DNA of 64,000 bases from Tigriopus japonicus (GCA_010645155.1 JAAGOF010000233.1:98551-162550); one strand, 5' to 3'. Numbered from the stretch's first letter, positions 11,881 to 27,400 are shown. Program-made: numbers and translations. Notes: generated by a model not told the origin, from the letters alone.

Positions 11881-14800
11881 CCAATCAACTACTGTAGATG
11901 TTAACAGCTGGACCACGTGGACTCTAGTTCTCGAAAACCACACCATCTTTGGATACCTTCGTGGGTTCATTTTGTCCCTTGGACTTGCGACCCTCTCTTA
12001 GCCTTGACCTTAACCACTGTAATCCTCCGATTTGGGCACTTTGGAACACAGAGCCAACAAGATTTCGCACACTCACAAGGAGTTTCTCAAAGTTGCCATC
12101 GGAGAGGCGTTGATCTAAATCACAGAGTTGGCAGAGAGGAGACGCTGGGGCAGACAGGCCTAACATTTTGTTGGACAATATTCAGGCCCTTGCTGACCTT
12201 TGGCTGTGACTAGCGTCCCTAGCTGTGACGTTTTCCAAGGAGTTGTGCCCAAACAAGTTCGTTTGCAGGGTTGAAGTCATGGTCACTTGTTCCACCTTAG
12301 AATGCCCCAATCATTCAGGGCCTGTCAAGAAGAACCCGTCAGACCAGAGGCATAATTCTGCACGTTAACTTCACATTATTTAATCGCAACATTTCAAAAC
12401 GAACACAGCTTTGGCATGAAGGAAAATTTGTTTGTTTGGGCACAACTTAGGTAATAATCTTCGGAAATATCACGTTTTCACGTGCAACCTTTGCTCTTCA
12501 ACAGCTGTAACTCGTCCAACAAAGAATTCCGTATATCCGCCCTGTGATCTAAATAAATATCAGAGGATTACTTGAGAATGAACTCAAATATCATGTGGAC
12601 GCAGATTTCAATCAAAAATGGGGCCACGCCCACAAATCCCTTCCAAAAAGGTAATCCACTAACTTTTTTCGGCAAGTGATCTATGTTTTCCTTGTTTAGA
12701 TTTGGGTTGTACTTTTTTAATTGGATCTTTTCTCATTTGTGTCTTAGACCCAGGAATGTTGCAGGAAAACTTTTGAACAAGGCTTGTTTCAGATACTCAA
12801 AAGTCTATCTAGTTTTTATCTCAAAGAAACCTGTGAAATGCTTTGGTTTGGCGATTTGGTTGCTTTGGTAGAGAAAGGTTTCGGGTTAATTCTTATAAAA
12901 CGGTATCTGACCGCCTTGGATACGTCAAGAGAGAATCAAATCATTGATTTTCAATTATCATTCGTCCACTCGAAATTTAATGAAGCATTATAATTCCATT
13001 TCAACTAAATTGTTGGATAAGTGATGAGATGACAAGGAAAAACTACGATCCCATCCCTAGTTTTTAGATCAGCTTCTTAAGTCCCAATGGATGTCATCCA
13101 TGAAATTATAGTCCAAATAAAAACTGTCCTTATTCATGTGGTATTCCATGCATATAATACCTACGTGGTAGGTACTCTATATTTGTTTAGGTCGTCTTGG
13201 TTGAATTAAGTCCGAAACACCCCCTAGCGACGTGGCTACTCTCCATTTTCTAATCCAATCGTTGTTGAAATTGACAACCCCCAACAAGTGGTTTTGGCTC
13301 GGAGGCACTATCAAAAAATAATGCCGGCTAACCAACCGATGGAGACCAAGCCAATTCCCCATAAACGAACTTTGCTTGGACGGGCGAGCTTCGATTAAAA
13401 TATCGCAGGTTTTCCCGGGGAGGAAAAACTCGGGCAAACAAGCATAGAGCTCACCTGGCTGACTGGGTTCTTGAAATGTGCACTGGAGGCCTCATGTTGG
13501 TGGGTTCGTTCGTATGTACGTATATCCCCTCGTTTTTCCCACCTGTGAAGAGTGGAGACAACTCGAGCAAGGGTAGAGAGCTCTCCCTCTGCATGACCGT
13601 ACTTTTTCATCATGCGAGTGTTGCCTCCCATTTCGTAGGGGGTGAAGCTAGCTAGGGGCGTGCATGGTGGCAAGGGAAAATCGGACCTATGTAGTACCTA
13701 CGAACTTACCACTGTGGGTAGATAGGTAATAGAGGATAGGCACCGGGAGGTAGGCTCTCTTCTGCGGTGAACGACAGTACGCACATGGGGGAACGGTACT
13801 AACTGGTTGGTCTTCTTGGATAGATTCGTTCAACGACATGCATCCCAGCTACTGAAGGAAGGTTGTTGTTGTTGTTGTTGCGCATGTTGCCATGAGAGAG
13901 AGCTATCCAATGAAGTCAACGAATTTTTGGTTGGAAAAATCCAAGGTAAGAAGGTAGTGGGGGCGAAGATCGAGAAAGGAGGGAAAGGAGAGCTCGAGAA
14001 ACGAACCCGAGGATCAAGACGTGGTCGAGGCTGGGGACGACAGCCATGATGATGACGTCGACGGCGACCACGTTGCGGACATCCGACCAAAGTTGGTCGC
14101 TCGCCTTCCAACAACACATACATAACTCGATCCTCTGCTCACTCCACTTACTCCCTATATGGTAGTGATGGTCTTGGTTTTTCTTTAGTTTCGTCTGGAT
14201 TGTCTCTTCACTCTGTTCCAGCCCTGAGAAGTGGCAACAACACACCTTTTATTATTATCATCATCATCATCCCATCGACATCCACGAGCAACACTGGCCC
14301 TTCCAAATTAGTTGTTGCCTTTTCCACTACTCACCCCACGCTCGATCAACCCAAGTTGTGGACGAGGAGCAACTGGATTTCTTTCGCTCCGTCAGTCCAT
14401 CTTTGACTTGGGAGAGTTGACTGATCCGTTGCAATCACTTTGTAACTATTTTGCTTTTACTGATTTGGTGGTGAAGATAACTTCCAGTTTGATCGACGTT
14501 TTCGTTCTCAAACCTATGTGGACCAAATAAGTGGGTGTGGTTGAACTCTTCTCGTGGAACCCAGATTCCTTTCTCTAATCAATCGACGATTCACAACACA
14601 TCAAAGGTAAGTTTGCTGCAGACAGATCAGCTTTTGCTTGCATTTCAACCGGCCAGTGTCTCTAGACTGTTGTTTGGAGGTACTAAATCGTCCCCGGGCA
14701 TATTACTCTACCAAGATAATTTCGAGTAGTCAATGTTGAACTGAAACCCTAAGAACTCGGACTCTTGCCCAACCGATTGGAATTTTTATTTCATCAAATG

Positions 14801-17800
14801 GCTTTCCATGTTTCAATTTGCATTGGCTAGTATTTGCAACTCCAATTCCCTGCAAAATTAGGACCAAAATATTTTCACGTTCAAACGTGCAATACCATTT
14901 TCTAAAGTATGATCATGTTAGCATCCACCATGTAATGTCTCAGTAATTTGGCCTTGTTAAGGGAAATGGTGGGTACGGAGAGCTTATTAAGTTTGGAAAG
15001 TCGGAAGTCGCGTGCGGTGACATCCTCCGTTTGGATTTTCGCCATTTAGTCGTCCTGTGGGTGGAACAAGTCTTTATTTATATAAGCTTCGATTTGATGG
15101 CATCCCATGATAAAAAGTGAGACAGAGAGACACTCACAGACACGTTCCTCTCATGTTGTTGTTCCACTCTGTTTCTTTGACGATGATGATGATAATAATG
15201 GTCACTGGCCGTTGTATTTTACTACACATGGTAGGATGAAATTCAAGCCCAATCAGTCAAGGACTTTACACTTTTTCGCATTCCGTTCCGCTTCTTATTG
15301 GGGTCAGCTGATTGGCTGGATAGATTCCACCAAGACAAATCAAGTTCCTCTCATAATATCACGTTTCGAAAAAGGAGAAGTGGGAGAAAAAGAAGAAGAA
15401 AAAGATGTGGAGGAGCAAAGGGTTCGAATGGTTTTTCGTCATCTCTGGTCGGAAGGGGTTTGTGAAATCAACCTTATCAAACGCACTCCTTACATATGCA
15501 TACGAGAGGATCACATAACATCCATGTCAACACCAACAACATAGTTGTCGCCCTGGAATGGGGATGAGAATGATGATGATGATGACGATGATAATTAGGA
15601 TGAGGAGGAGGAGGAGGAGTGTTGGGGTGAATAAATGGTTTGGGAGTAGCGGGAACAGGAAGGTGCCATATACAAGAAATCAAAGCAACAGGGACAACAC
15701 CCTTCGTTGCACGGGGGAATGAGGGGTGCCATATTCACCACCACCAGCTCACCAGCTGGTTGTTCAGTAAGAATGACTCGGTGCCAGTCCAAATGCAAGT
15801 ACATATTGGATATGATTCTTTTTCTTCTTCTGCTTCTCCTGCTTGCTTAAATGCCGGCAATTTCCGTTACTAATCGTCTCATTTGACAACACCTCATGCA
15901 TTCAATTGAGGTGTCGATGTCGTGTTGTTCTACATACGTCCGTAATGACGAACCGATATTAGTACCTTCTCTCAACTTGATGACGAAGGCTTTCAAACTC
16001 CACAACGCGAGTGCTCAACTTAGCTCATCTTTTTCTTCATCTTCCTCCTCTTCATCACCATCGCCATCATCATCATCATCTCTCCATGGACGATAGAATA
16101 ATTTCTTCCGGCACGTTTCCGTCTTTGACGACGTCTGAATTTCGATGGAGATCAAAGAGCATTGCACGGATGGATGCAAAGGCGTCGTTTGCCTTTCTTT
16201 CTTTTACGAGTGCTCTTCAAGGTGCAATGCTCGGACCATCTTCTTATTGTCCCAAACCCGCTTCCTGTTAGTTGTTGATCATTTATAAAATGGCCTAATT
16301 AAGGCAATCTACGTAAGGGAGAGTTTCTTCTGGTGGCGTCATTCTTTTGAATTGACGTTGTTGTCGTTGTCCATTCGGGAAAGTTTGTTTCGAGACTGAG
16401 CTTAAATCTCCCGCTTGATTTTTTTTTCCATTTTGTCATAACTCCCCGTTTATCCATATTGGGATAAAAAGATACTTCTCTGTTGAACGAAAAGGTTGTC
16501 ATGGTCGATTTAAGGAAAGAACAACATTAGGCAATGAACCTGTTTAATTGACAAAAGTTCAGAGAGACTGATGAGATTGTTGAAAGCGTGATTCACGGTT
16601 ACTTCCATTTTCCCCTCTCTTTACCCTTCCTTTGGTCTCGTTTCTTTCTCTCTTTCTTTGTGGTTCTACTTGCAACCATCTACGTAAGTACGTAGGAAGC
16701 TGGCAAGCAACTTACTTCAAACATTATTGGTGGATAGTGGTTGAATGTGGCGAACTTGATTTAGCCGTCACTCTTACACATTGTTGTTAGCGTTGTAGTA
16801 CGTAGTGCTGGTCGAAGGTGTGCTTGGACCCAACCAGAAAATTGGTGCGAAACACGAATTTCTCAAAAACTAGGTTCACGTTCAAGTTCAATCAACTTGT
16901 TGAAGCTAACTATACACAGAAACATATGTTCTGAGAGCAATGGGATGCCTTTACTAGTACGATGTTCCCAAAATTGCCATTGGGCTTAGTCTCGAGTGTG
17001 GCCTGTGTAGTGATACGATCGCACCTCAAAATAAGTTAAAACGCATCATGAATCCCCATGCTACTAATAATCGCTTCGACGAATGGATGCCATAGACGAC
17101 GGCTTTCATCTTGCTAGCTCTTGAATTCATTGCGTGCAAATATCTTGATTCGGTGTAAATGATCGTTCTCGGATATCGGCCACCAATGAAGCACGCATTT
17201 CTCAGTTCTCGCATTTCTTCTCAAACTTGAAGACTCGGTGGTCAGAAAGTCTGAAAGTCTGTCGCAGATCAAAAAAAAAATATCCGCCTCCTTGATTCCC
17301 GTTGGTTTTTCTTCTACGTACACATCAGCTTTGGCGCTATTAATGTGGCATTGAACCAAACCGGGTGTCGCCGTTCTTTCACTTCTCGTCATTGAGAGAG
17401 CAAAAGAGCCTTTAAAATTGTCCGACGAAGGAAGAAAACAATCGTTGTATTTGAATATCCAAGCAAAACGCACCTCCTCCCAAGAATCATGAGCACTTGA
17501 GAAATTTTGAAATGGAGCTACAATACCGATGACTGACTGACCTGATGGTTTGCAGTGTGTCTATACCGGCTTTCAATGATCATCAAGCCTGGTGAGCCTT
17601 TTCAACCTGAAATGACCAATGTGGCAGTTCAATGCCCTTTCAACCAACAGATGATGCTTTCTTTGGCTGTCTACCCTTTCTGTGTAAACTGACTGACGGT
17701 TTTATTGTGCTGCTGTTCGATCGAAGGCATTCAAGTCACCAGACTTGAGTTATGTTGCTCTTATTCCAACTGTTCCTTAATTTGAATTAGTCTGAGCTTG

Positions 17801-20800
17801 TCGTCCAAAAGGTGAATCTTGACTGAGCTTGTGATTGTCTTTTGAAACTCTGGAGTTGCCTCAAGCCTCATGGACTAATTTAGCCGTAAGAGTTTTCATC
17901 CCCGTATTGGTCACTGGTCCTTTCATCAAACCTGACAAAAATTATAGCAACCACATCAACAACGGAACAGTAGCGCACTTTACTAACTGGAACGAACAAC
18001 TTCCATTATTGGGCCCTTCAAGGTAATTAGCAACAATCGGTAGATTTTTTAAAAGTTCTTCTAGGTCAAGTTCTTCCAACTTGTCAAAAAGATTTCATAT
18101 TGGCGTGACGAAAAGAACACAGAACCGCCGCCGTTTCACATGTCTTCTGTATTTTACTGGTCTCTATGACAGATTTCATTGGAGACCACAAGATGCAAGT
18201 TTTCCCCTCTTCAAATTCCAATGAAATTGCATTCAAACTAGACCAAAATGTGACAAATATCTCGCTCTGGAAGACAGAGGCCGGTTTCCCTGATTTACTT
18301 ACTTACACTTCCGTCGTCTTGTTAATCATCTTCTTATGGTGACTAGTAGTAATGCTCGAGTACGGAAAAATGAGACACACTCATCTGTGAAGAACGACGA
18401 GTCAAGCGAGCAAGTAAGAAACACCAACCAACACATGACGAAGGTGGTGGAGGTGGTTGAGAGAAATACCGTAAGAATCAGGCCAAATGCACATCCACAC
18501 AAAATCGCACCAAAATGAAGAAGTGAGGAGAGGCGGAAAAGAAGAAGACGAAGAAGAAGACGCGGAAAACACACACACACACCTTGAAAGAGCCCCCTTC
18601 TCGATGGAACAACACGAACGAGACAAGAATCAACGTCAAATCGAGACGTCACATTTTGAAATTTGATCAGACAACACGTTTATCCCGAAGCACGCCTCGC
18701 CATCGGTGGTTCAAGTCGAAAAAAGTAGCACTAGTTCCCAATCCCATCTGTCCAAATATCTAGAGTGGAAGAAAAGAAGACTCAATCGTCCCCCTTTTGC
18801 CCATTTTTTGGCCTCGTTAAAGAAGCTCCCCCTTTTTAAACCACCGCCTCAAATTTACCCTGTTTCTCAAACCACAAAAGGCAAATCAGAGCACGGAAGT
18901 CGAACACTTCATACTTGCCATGGCAATCGAAGAGGGTCTTTATCCAACCAGCCATCTGTGCCAACTTCAATTCTCGGACTCACTCTCGGACCAATGCAAA
19001 CACTTCCATGTGAGCAAGTCGATTTAGGAAAGAATGTACGTTTCTCACATCATGGAGAAGGTATATTGGATTTGGGAAAGAAAGAAAATGGCCTCTTGAA
19101 AGAATCTTGGAAATGAGCCGTGACTTCTTGGTTTCAAAAAAGAATATATTTTACATGGCTATGCTGTCGCTCATCCATTTGGCGGATTCAATTCAATTTC
19201 ATATGGCTCATCAAGACGACGGCCAAAAACGCCACATATAGAAACCTACTCTAGTTCTACCCACGATTAGTCTTGGATGTGTTTCGTCTCCAGAAAGAAC
19301 TTGCCAGCCATTCCATGATAGAGAAGCAAGTCTGGAGTGAGATTTGGCGCTGGTGCTCTTCAACTATTGGAAGATGCACTTTTAGCCCTTAAATGTTTGT
19401 TGGTGCTTTGATTAGCTCTCACCATTGGGTAGGGATTTCGCATTTTGCTGCATCATCATTCCCACGGCCTAGTCAGTATGCCAATGAATAAATTGAAAAG
19501 AAGACTGGCAAACTCCATTGGCGTACTTGAAAAATCGAAAGCCCCAACTAACGTTTTGCAGAGTGAGGTGCATGTATCATTATAAGTTTGAGACCACCAA
19601 TGGCTAGTTCTATGGGTTTTCATTACTTTGGGTGTGGCTTTTGATCTTGTATGGTTAGTCCGGATCATGCCATCTGTAGTGTCTATTTATCGCGCGGCTC
19701 ACACGATGAAGTATGTAGAATTTGTCTTCAATGTTGTTGCTGTTGTTGTTGTTTGTAGTGGGGTTCTGGAGACGACGTGACCGAGATGTTCCGATTCATT
19801 GAGCAATGAGACCACAACACATAATTGCATCAATGCATCATCCTTAGCCAGTCTCATGGATGGAAGAGAGGAAAAAGTACAAGCACTGCTTGATTGCCTG
19901 CCCTAGCTTCATTGGTCCAAGAAGCCATTGGATGCTCTAATTATGACTAGAGGGCGTGCCAATCGAATGACGAAGCTGTCAAAACGGGAACGAGATGTCG
20001 CATGTCATGCCCATGAATCGAATTGATTGCTAGTGGCGATCAGAAAATGCACAAATTCGATCGAGCTTTTGCCGTTTCACCACTCAATAGATTGATCACT
20101 GTTCCACTGTATTTCACTCATTAGTGCTAGTCCATTAGAAATTCGGAATCTTCCATGGCCCAAATAGTAAAAAGCAGGCAGGCAGTGACTGTTCATCTAC
20201 CATAGGCCCAAATTGGTTGGTCGCTTTTCAATATGTGTTTATTTTTTGCTCTGTCGGGTGCGTTCCCAAAGTAGGTAGTGCGTGCCACACAGAGCGAAAA
20301 TGGGCCTGAGAAAGGTTGCCGAACATGAGGCGACCAGATCTGACAATTAGAAGCTAATCGGAGCCCCTGAGGCGATGGAAGCAGATCATGTGTGGCCTAT
20401 TATTATTACATCATCATCTCATCAAGGTGTTAGAAATAGAGTTCATTTCGCCCAACCCGTTGATCATGGCGTCCAATGCTAGGCCTTTGAGATCTGTTTT
20501 ATAGATTAATATCGTGGAAAAGCCTGAGATGGTGGTCTTAAGTACGTTATGACGTCACCGGAAGTCGTTCACTCTCCGTTCTTAGAACAGACGACAATTC
20601 GGCGTCCGAGAGCCATTTCTATCGGGGCAAGTCTTCAGTCTTCGTTGAAGTTCTTGTTCCCACTCTTCTACTGGGCTTGGCACTTTTTCAATGCCTGACT
20701 GAGAGAAAATATCGCCCACATCTTGCCTGCCAAACCAGTAGCTCATCTTAAATTACTGCCGCTGTTGTTGTTGATGATAACTTTTTTGTGGATGACTATT

Positions 20801-23800
20801 TTGTACCGTCATCATCGTTATCTTTATCGCCTGACGCTCTTGTTTAGAGTTGGCTAGGGTTTTCATTTGGGCGATTCGATTAGGCCTCCCCTTTTCAATG
20901 CTTTGAAACACCAAATGAGGATATCAGAGAGGGTCACACTTTCTTGGAACAATTAGCAGGAATTGATTTTGGTTCAGTATGTGCAGACAGACGACTCTTG
21001 CTTGAAGTTTCGAATGTTCGGAAATTCCCGGTCTAGGGTGAACGTCTTCCTCTTCTCCTAGTTCTTCTTCTTCTTCTATTTGTTCTTGTGGGCGATGAAT
21101 TGGCGGATTCACATCTCACAGCTTTTATCCGTTGCCTATTGTGATATGGTTAGTTGAATGGATGGCACTCAATGGGCTCGGGATTCATGAACAAGCGGAT
21201 CATGACCAAAAGTCGGATCTCGGTGATTCACTTGTCTCGAATAAAACCCGACACTAGGCTCACAAAAAATCCCCCCTACAAAGATAAACTCGCGATTAAA
21301 GTTTATTGCCTGATCATCATCATCATCATCATCACCACCACCATCTCCTCTAAAGGCAAGAAGAGCCTGACTGAAGTCAGGGAGGAACTCTCCAAGTGAT
21401 TGACATTCAGTGTCACGCTGCAGTCAAATTGCTGATGGTTCCAAATGTTCAATCTTTTTTTTGACGTGTCCATTACTATGACCCTGCCAAGATGAATTGA
21501 GTATTGTCTTACACTGTTGACTCCATTCCTCCCTTGTGCAGATGGTTGTTGATTGTGAGTTTTGGAGTGAGATCAGTGACCATCAGGCCCAGAAAAGGTG
21601 CCAGAGATGGGTCTAGACAAGGCGGCAACAATCTCGTTCCTTAAAGGAAGTCGCTCAAATTGAGTTCATCTTTCCCGCTGCTCCAGGTAGTCATTATGAG
21701 CAGGCCAGGTCTTGGGAAAACGCCACAATGAGATCATTACTTCACATATCAACTGTGCCCATGTGAATGAGTGAGTGAATGAGCCAATGCACCACTCACT
21801 CACCTGATGATGGTGAGACCAAAGCTCACCATTGCAATGACATTCCTATTCCGGTTGAGAGCTCGGATTTGGATGAAACGACTTTGGCTTGCTTGACTAA
21901 GAAGGAAGATAAACGGTGATTCCGGTTTGAATTCAAAGTGAAAAACCCCCCGCTGATCAAGATTGAAAACATTAATCCACAAGCGTCAAAGATGGATAAC
22001 TTCCGAAATAATGAGGCGAACTAGCGGGATCTCAGGCCGGGTGTTCGTTCACTTTTTTTGGATTCGCAATTTTGATCTCGGTAATTGACGAGCAAAAACC
22101 TGCCATCAAAATACGTAACTGAGTGTGTAACTGGAATCACGAGTTCAACTCTCCCAATTCGTTCCAAACGGGGATGGTCATGTTTTTTATGTCATTTTCA
22201 ATTCTCATCCTGAGGCTAAAGAGAAGAAATCGGCAGCAAAAAAGTCACCCCCGGGGTTGAGTCGAGCAAAAAATAAAATTGGAAAGAAATCCAATTTGCT
22301 GATCATGTCTTAGGAGCTCCACGTCTTCAATGGCACTTTTCAACCCCCTTCAATTCTTTTGACGACGTTGGATGACGTCTTCCAGCAAATTTCGTTTCCC
22401 TTCGTAATAGGTTGTTTTAAGGTTTGATTGCGATTTGATGAGTTGTCGTCGTGGTTTTCGTTTTCTAAACAACACTCCTGTCAAGTCGTACTTTTTTCTC
22501 CCCCCTACTTTTCTTAAAGACTTTTCTTTGAAGCCCGATTGCATGCTGTTGTAAAAACAGTACAAAGCCAGAAAGAAGCACATTTGATGATGCTTGGGTT
22601 GCTGCTTCAGCCCTCGTTTGGCATGATTGGGAAGGAAAGCCCTTTATGTTCCCGTAATCAGTTCATGAGTAAATTTATTCGACAAACCAACCCTTGCCAA
22701 TTTGGTTGTGGGATGGCTTGTGGTAGGATACACAACAATTTCGAGCTCATTTCCTCTTGTCAAGACCAATGACGTCCCAAATGAGAGAAAGACCAGTTCC
22801 AAGGGGGTTGATTTTCCATCGTGCATTAGAGGTCAAAGCCAAAGGTCTTTGGCGTGAATAAAGCTTTTCCAACAATCATGGCCTCGCTTTCTCAACTTCA
22901 ATCGTTGGAGAGTTCACAATGACGTTGTCTAAATCCCATCCATGACGAACCAAAAAGCAACAGTTGTCCCGATATGGACAGAAATCCTGTGACAAATTGG
23001 TCTGCAATGCTTGAACGGAGGCGCTTTTTTAGACTAACGAACTTACTTGGAGCGGCAGAATACGAGTAATTACCTCTCTTACTGAGCTTGAGAATTCAAC
23101 ATTCCACGATGGAATTATCATTAGTATTATGAGAGCCTTTCTCGAGTGTTAGATGAGCACGAATTCCTTTCTGGACTGACAACATGCACGTTGCTTCCTG
23201 CATGAAATGCCTTTTCCTCATGTTCGTGCTCTTATTAATATCCGCTCTCCAATCATCGGTCTCATGCACGTTGGTTTTGATTGTGTTGTTTTTGATGATG
23301 TTGGTAGTTGGTCTTGGTGTGGATGCGGACTTAATTACAGTATGTACGTGCAATGTTTATAAAAAGCTGTCAGTCAGAGGCAAAGATGACTTCAAGAGAA
23401 CTACTAGGGTTACTTTGATGGACTCCTCATGGACGGGGCTAAATCGCGTATTTCAGTCAAGATGCATGAGAAGAAAAACCTCGTGATATGTTTGGTGTTG
23501 CCGAGGCCGTTCGTTGTCTTTCCCCCTGCTTCAACGGCTATTACAGTAGAATTGCTATCATTAAACACTAGTGTGGGACGGAAATGAAAACGACTGTGAT
23601 TTATGATTGCAACTCGTCGCTTTGGAATGGATTCTCAAACTCAAGTTGGATTCAGCCAGCAACCCATTTGCGTTGTCATTGTTGCATTTTCCCTCAACTC
23701 GAGCTTTCCATCCAGACCTCACGCTGGCAGAGTACAAGAGACTAGAAAAGAGAGAGAGAGAGAGAGAGTTTTGTGCTTTAGTCTTGAGAAACGAGGTTGG

Positions 23801-24135
23801 CAATGAATTGACAATTCACTCCCTTGACCTCATTGACTTATTAGTGCCACTGATTGATTTCCACAACTCAAAAGATGAAGAGACTCTGAAGATGCCCATG
23901 GCGAGGCCGACTCGTCTTTTAAAGGAGCAGAAAGCGCCGAGAAAAGTTCGATCAACGGCGGCCCAAGACATTTATTTTGTCGTTGTTGCTACTGTAAAGT
24001 TGGCGACCGATTCAGTGTATAGGGAGCTTGGCGGTTGTTGGCTTTTGTCGCGGTAGACGCAATTGAAATTCTTTTCTTTGACAAAACCATGAAAAATTGC
24101 ATCCATCTCAACCCGAGAGAAAGAAAGAAACAGCC

Positions 24136-24186
<51 letters not shown>

Positions 24187-24457
24187 AACAGAACCTTTCT
24201 CAACGACATTTCATAAACTCCCATCGCCGATTGCCAATTTGAACCACTGACGATTTGGTTGGGGATCATGGAAGAAAAAGAAGAGATGAAGTAGGAGTTG
24301 CCCTAAGAGTGTCAGTGGCCGCCCAATGACAATGAAAACTCGTCCAAGAATGCGCAGTGCTCGATCTATCCATGTCAAATCGCTTGTTTCATACTCACTA
24401 CTCACTCAAAGACAAATTCGCTCATTTCCGTTTCCTTTTTCTTGTTTCCCCTCGCAG
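11881..24457. other. Long gene-free stretch upstream of the PAN/ZP gene
   Basis: I could not build any exon supported by both a domain and splice sites in these 12.6 kb. It holds many microsatellites: (GTT)n near 13863, (ATC)n near 14250, 16065 and 21315, (GAT)n near 15570, (GAG)n near 15603, (CA)n near 18572, (GTT)n near 19735, and (GA)n near 23750 and 24130-24182. Because the PAN/ZP start codon lies directly after a splice acceptor, a 5' UTR exon and promoter of that gene probably lie here, but I cannot place them. Confidence 0.4.
24112..24184. repeat. (GA)n microsatellite
   Basis: An imperfect then perfect GA dinucleotide run, about 280 bp upstream of the PAN/ZP start codon. GA tracts of this kind bind GAGA-type factors in insects; any such role here is inference. 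Confidence 0.85.
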
Positions 24458-27400
24458 ATGGCGCCACGGCTGAATCTTGGATCACCTACCACGAAGTCCT
24501 TATTCGTCCTGTGGGCCTTGGTGGCCTCACTCTCGGTCGTGCAAGGCCAAGATGAGCCCGAACAACCCACTGAACCCGCCACCACTTCCGCCCCTGTCTC
24601 CAGCGACCCTACTCAATGTCCGGCAGAACAGGTCTCGTTCGAAATGGTCACCGGATTTGTATACACGGCTCCCGCTGACATGTTGGATTCCCAACCTGGA
24701 ACCCTGATGCTCACCGATTGCATTGACACGTGTCGACAAAACTCATCTTGCCGATCGATCAACTACGAAACCGGCCTTTGCGTTCTGTTCTCGTCCAACG
24801 CCGATGATAACGATAGTAAGTATCAATTAAACGAAAGCAAGAATGGTTCTTGATTAACATGTTTGGCTCCAAGAAGCCATTGTTCCTTCTTTATTGGAGA
24901 GATCATACATTAAGCTTGAGAGTTAAGTGCAATTTTTATTTCAATCTACAAAGCGCAGAGAAAAGTCCGCCAAAAAAGGAAATGATGTGCTGGTGCTGAA
25001 ATACTTGAAAAGCAAGTGAATATCTTCATTTTGTATGTATGTATTTCGGGCTTGATTTGTGGTTTTGTGCACATAAAGTAACAAAATCAAGTCCCCAGAT
25101 TTTCTGGATTGTTTTGAACCGAGCGTTAAGAGGGCAGATGTTCTGACTCACAAACTAACTTGAGTTGAAATTTGTTTGGCTAGTGTTAATTTTGGTCTGC
25201 TAAGGAACCAACCAATATTTGGTTCACAAGAAAATAAATGAATGTCAATTTTCAATCTCAGGGTCTTTTTTCCATTTGCAAGACGTTATTCCTAATGTAC
25301 ATAAAATAACGAAGGCTACCTTCCTGCGAGCTCTCTTAATGTTCATCGCGTGATGGATTAACTTTGTATTTCATCAGAGTGTGTACTAATGAATTTCAAG
25401 TTCGTGGCGGTTTTCCATCAAAACCAGAGGCAGGTGATTCTGGGGCCTGATCAATTCTTTCTGAAATCCGACGATTTGTAATTTTGGCCGTGGTGCTCAT
25501 TAAAATTGTTTGTATAGTAATATAAGTCTGACCGTTGGCTCTGATTGACATTCAATTCCGTGGCACTTTACACGCAGACTTCAAACACATGACAGTCTTA
25601 AACGAAGCACGTCTTTTCTGGGAATTCTCGCCAGGGTCCAAACCATACAGCATATTCACGGAAATCGGAAGTCAACGACCGTTGTCGTCTGCCCTTTATC
25701 TTCTGTAGTATGTAACTTGTACGTATATGTAAAGGAGGCTTGGGAAGAAAACAGAAAAGAAAATCAATCTGCAAACGAATAGTCAAGCGACTTCCAGCCA
25801 GTCTTAGTCATACAATCAATTGCAACGCTCTCGGATTGGCTGGCTTGACACCTGCTGAAAAGTTAATAAAGTGAATCATGAGCTTGAGAGAAATCAGACT
25901 TGGTTCCCAAGGTTCATTTCACTTTTCGTCTTGCTCTTCGAATTTGCCAAACTCGAGACACACAGACACACAAACAGACACGCACGCACTTACTTCGTAC
26001 GATTTTTTCTTACTAAATCTTGCCAACAGATCATCCAGCCGCCAAAGATTCTTAGTAGGTCATCATGGCAAACTAAATCCCCCCTCCGGTTTTTAAACAT
26101 GAACGAAAGCCTAAAGCACATAAAATGCTGTGGCCAATAAACAAAAAAAAGACAAAAATCCGTTTTCATTTGGCCCCAAGGTTCAAAAAACCATAAAGAA
26201 ATTGGCGGTTGGCGGATGATGGAACTATTTCGCGAATCGAATGCATCTTCCCATCCGGCCACAAGAATCACCCGTGGGCATGGTTTTCTCCTCTCATAAC
26301 ACGATTAAGATTGTTTTCCCTTTCCTTCTTTTTTCACTTAGGCCAACTGACACCTTCGCAATTCCCCGTGTTCACCATTTATGTCCAGAAAACGTGTCTC
26401 CCATCAGCCCAACGATGTCAAGCTGCGTGGAGCTTTGAACGGGTTATGAACCATGCACTCCAGTCGGAAATCATCAAGACCGGCCAAGCTGCCAATCGAG
26501 AGGAATGCCAAGAGCTCTGTTTGGGCGAGAAGGAATTCGAATGCCGGTAAGTGCTTGTTTGGCCAATTATGTACATCATACTCTTTGTATGATTGGGACA
26601 AAGGCTTCTCTTTTGGATCGTGTCTTGTGTCCGGTTTCTTTGAGGTAGGGAAAGGGCTTAAAAAGTGTTGCAATTGGCCTATGATACACCGACCAAATTT
26701 AGGATGGGCGGATACCAACCGTCATTTCGCTAGATAATTAGACAGCAATGAGGCCACATTCATTGCAGTGGTTGAATAACAATGCACTGGGAGAGGAGGG
26801 GGAAGAGCCTTTCCTCTCTTTTTCCTCTCTCAATGCATCAGGTTATTCCATGGCGGAACATTGATTAATGATCATTACCCTTTCTTGCCTGGAGTTGCTG
26901 CATGACGACCTTTGAAGGAAGACATTTCTAAATTGAAAGATAAAGCGACGGGAAAACACACCATGTATGTATGTACACACTATTGCGATTTACGGATGAG
27001 CGAACGAAGGTCGGAATGTCAGACCAATGAAGAGGATGGGTGACCTAAAAAAGCTCTCTTCGTGGCGCAAAAAAAGAAGAAATGACTACCAAGACCCTTA
27101 CATCCGACCATGATAATGCGGTGGTTACGATGGTGGTGTCGGTACTGTCACCATTACCCAATTTCCGACATTCATCTCCTCATGAGAGAGAGCAACATGA
27201 ACTCGGTTGGTTGGATCAGCTAAAAATAAATGGAGATAGTTGTTGCATGACATGGTTTTCCACCTTCTTCGCCAACCGAATCTCCCAGTAACTCATGCAA
27301 ACTCACGGAGAAACCGCTGAAAGAAAAAATGAAACGAAAGGCATGCGCAGAACAGCTCAGAGATGTAAAGTACTGCCTGCAGTAGGTCGTCGTACCAACG

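Noticed and set aside
20560..20700. Initiator-like TCAGT motifs as a possible promoter of the PAN/ZP gene
   Set aside because: Such short motifs are common by chance and no 5' exon with a supporting donor could be linked to 24458.
23607..24056. 149-codon open frame upstream of the PAN/ZP gene
   Set aside because: Runs through a GA microsatellite that yields an RERERE stretch and otherwise resembles no protein.
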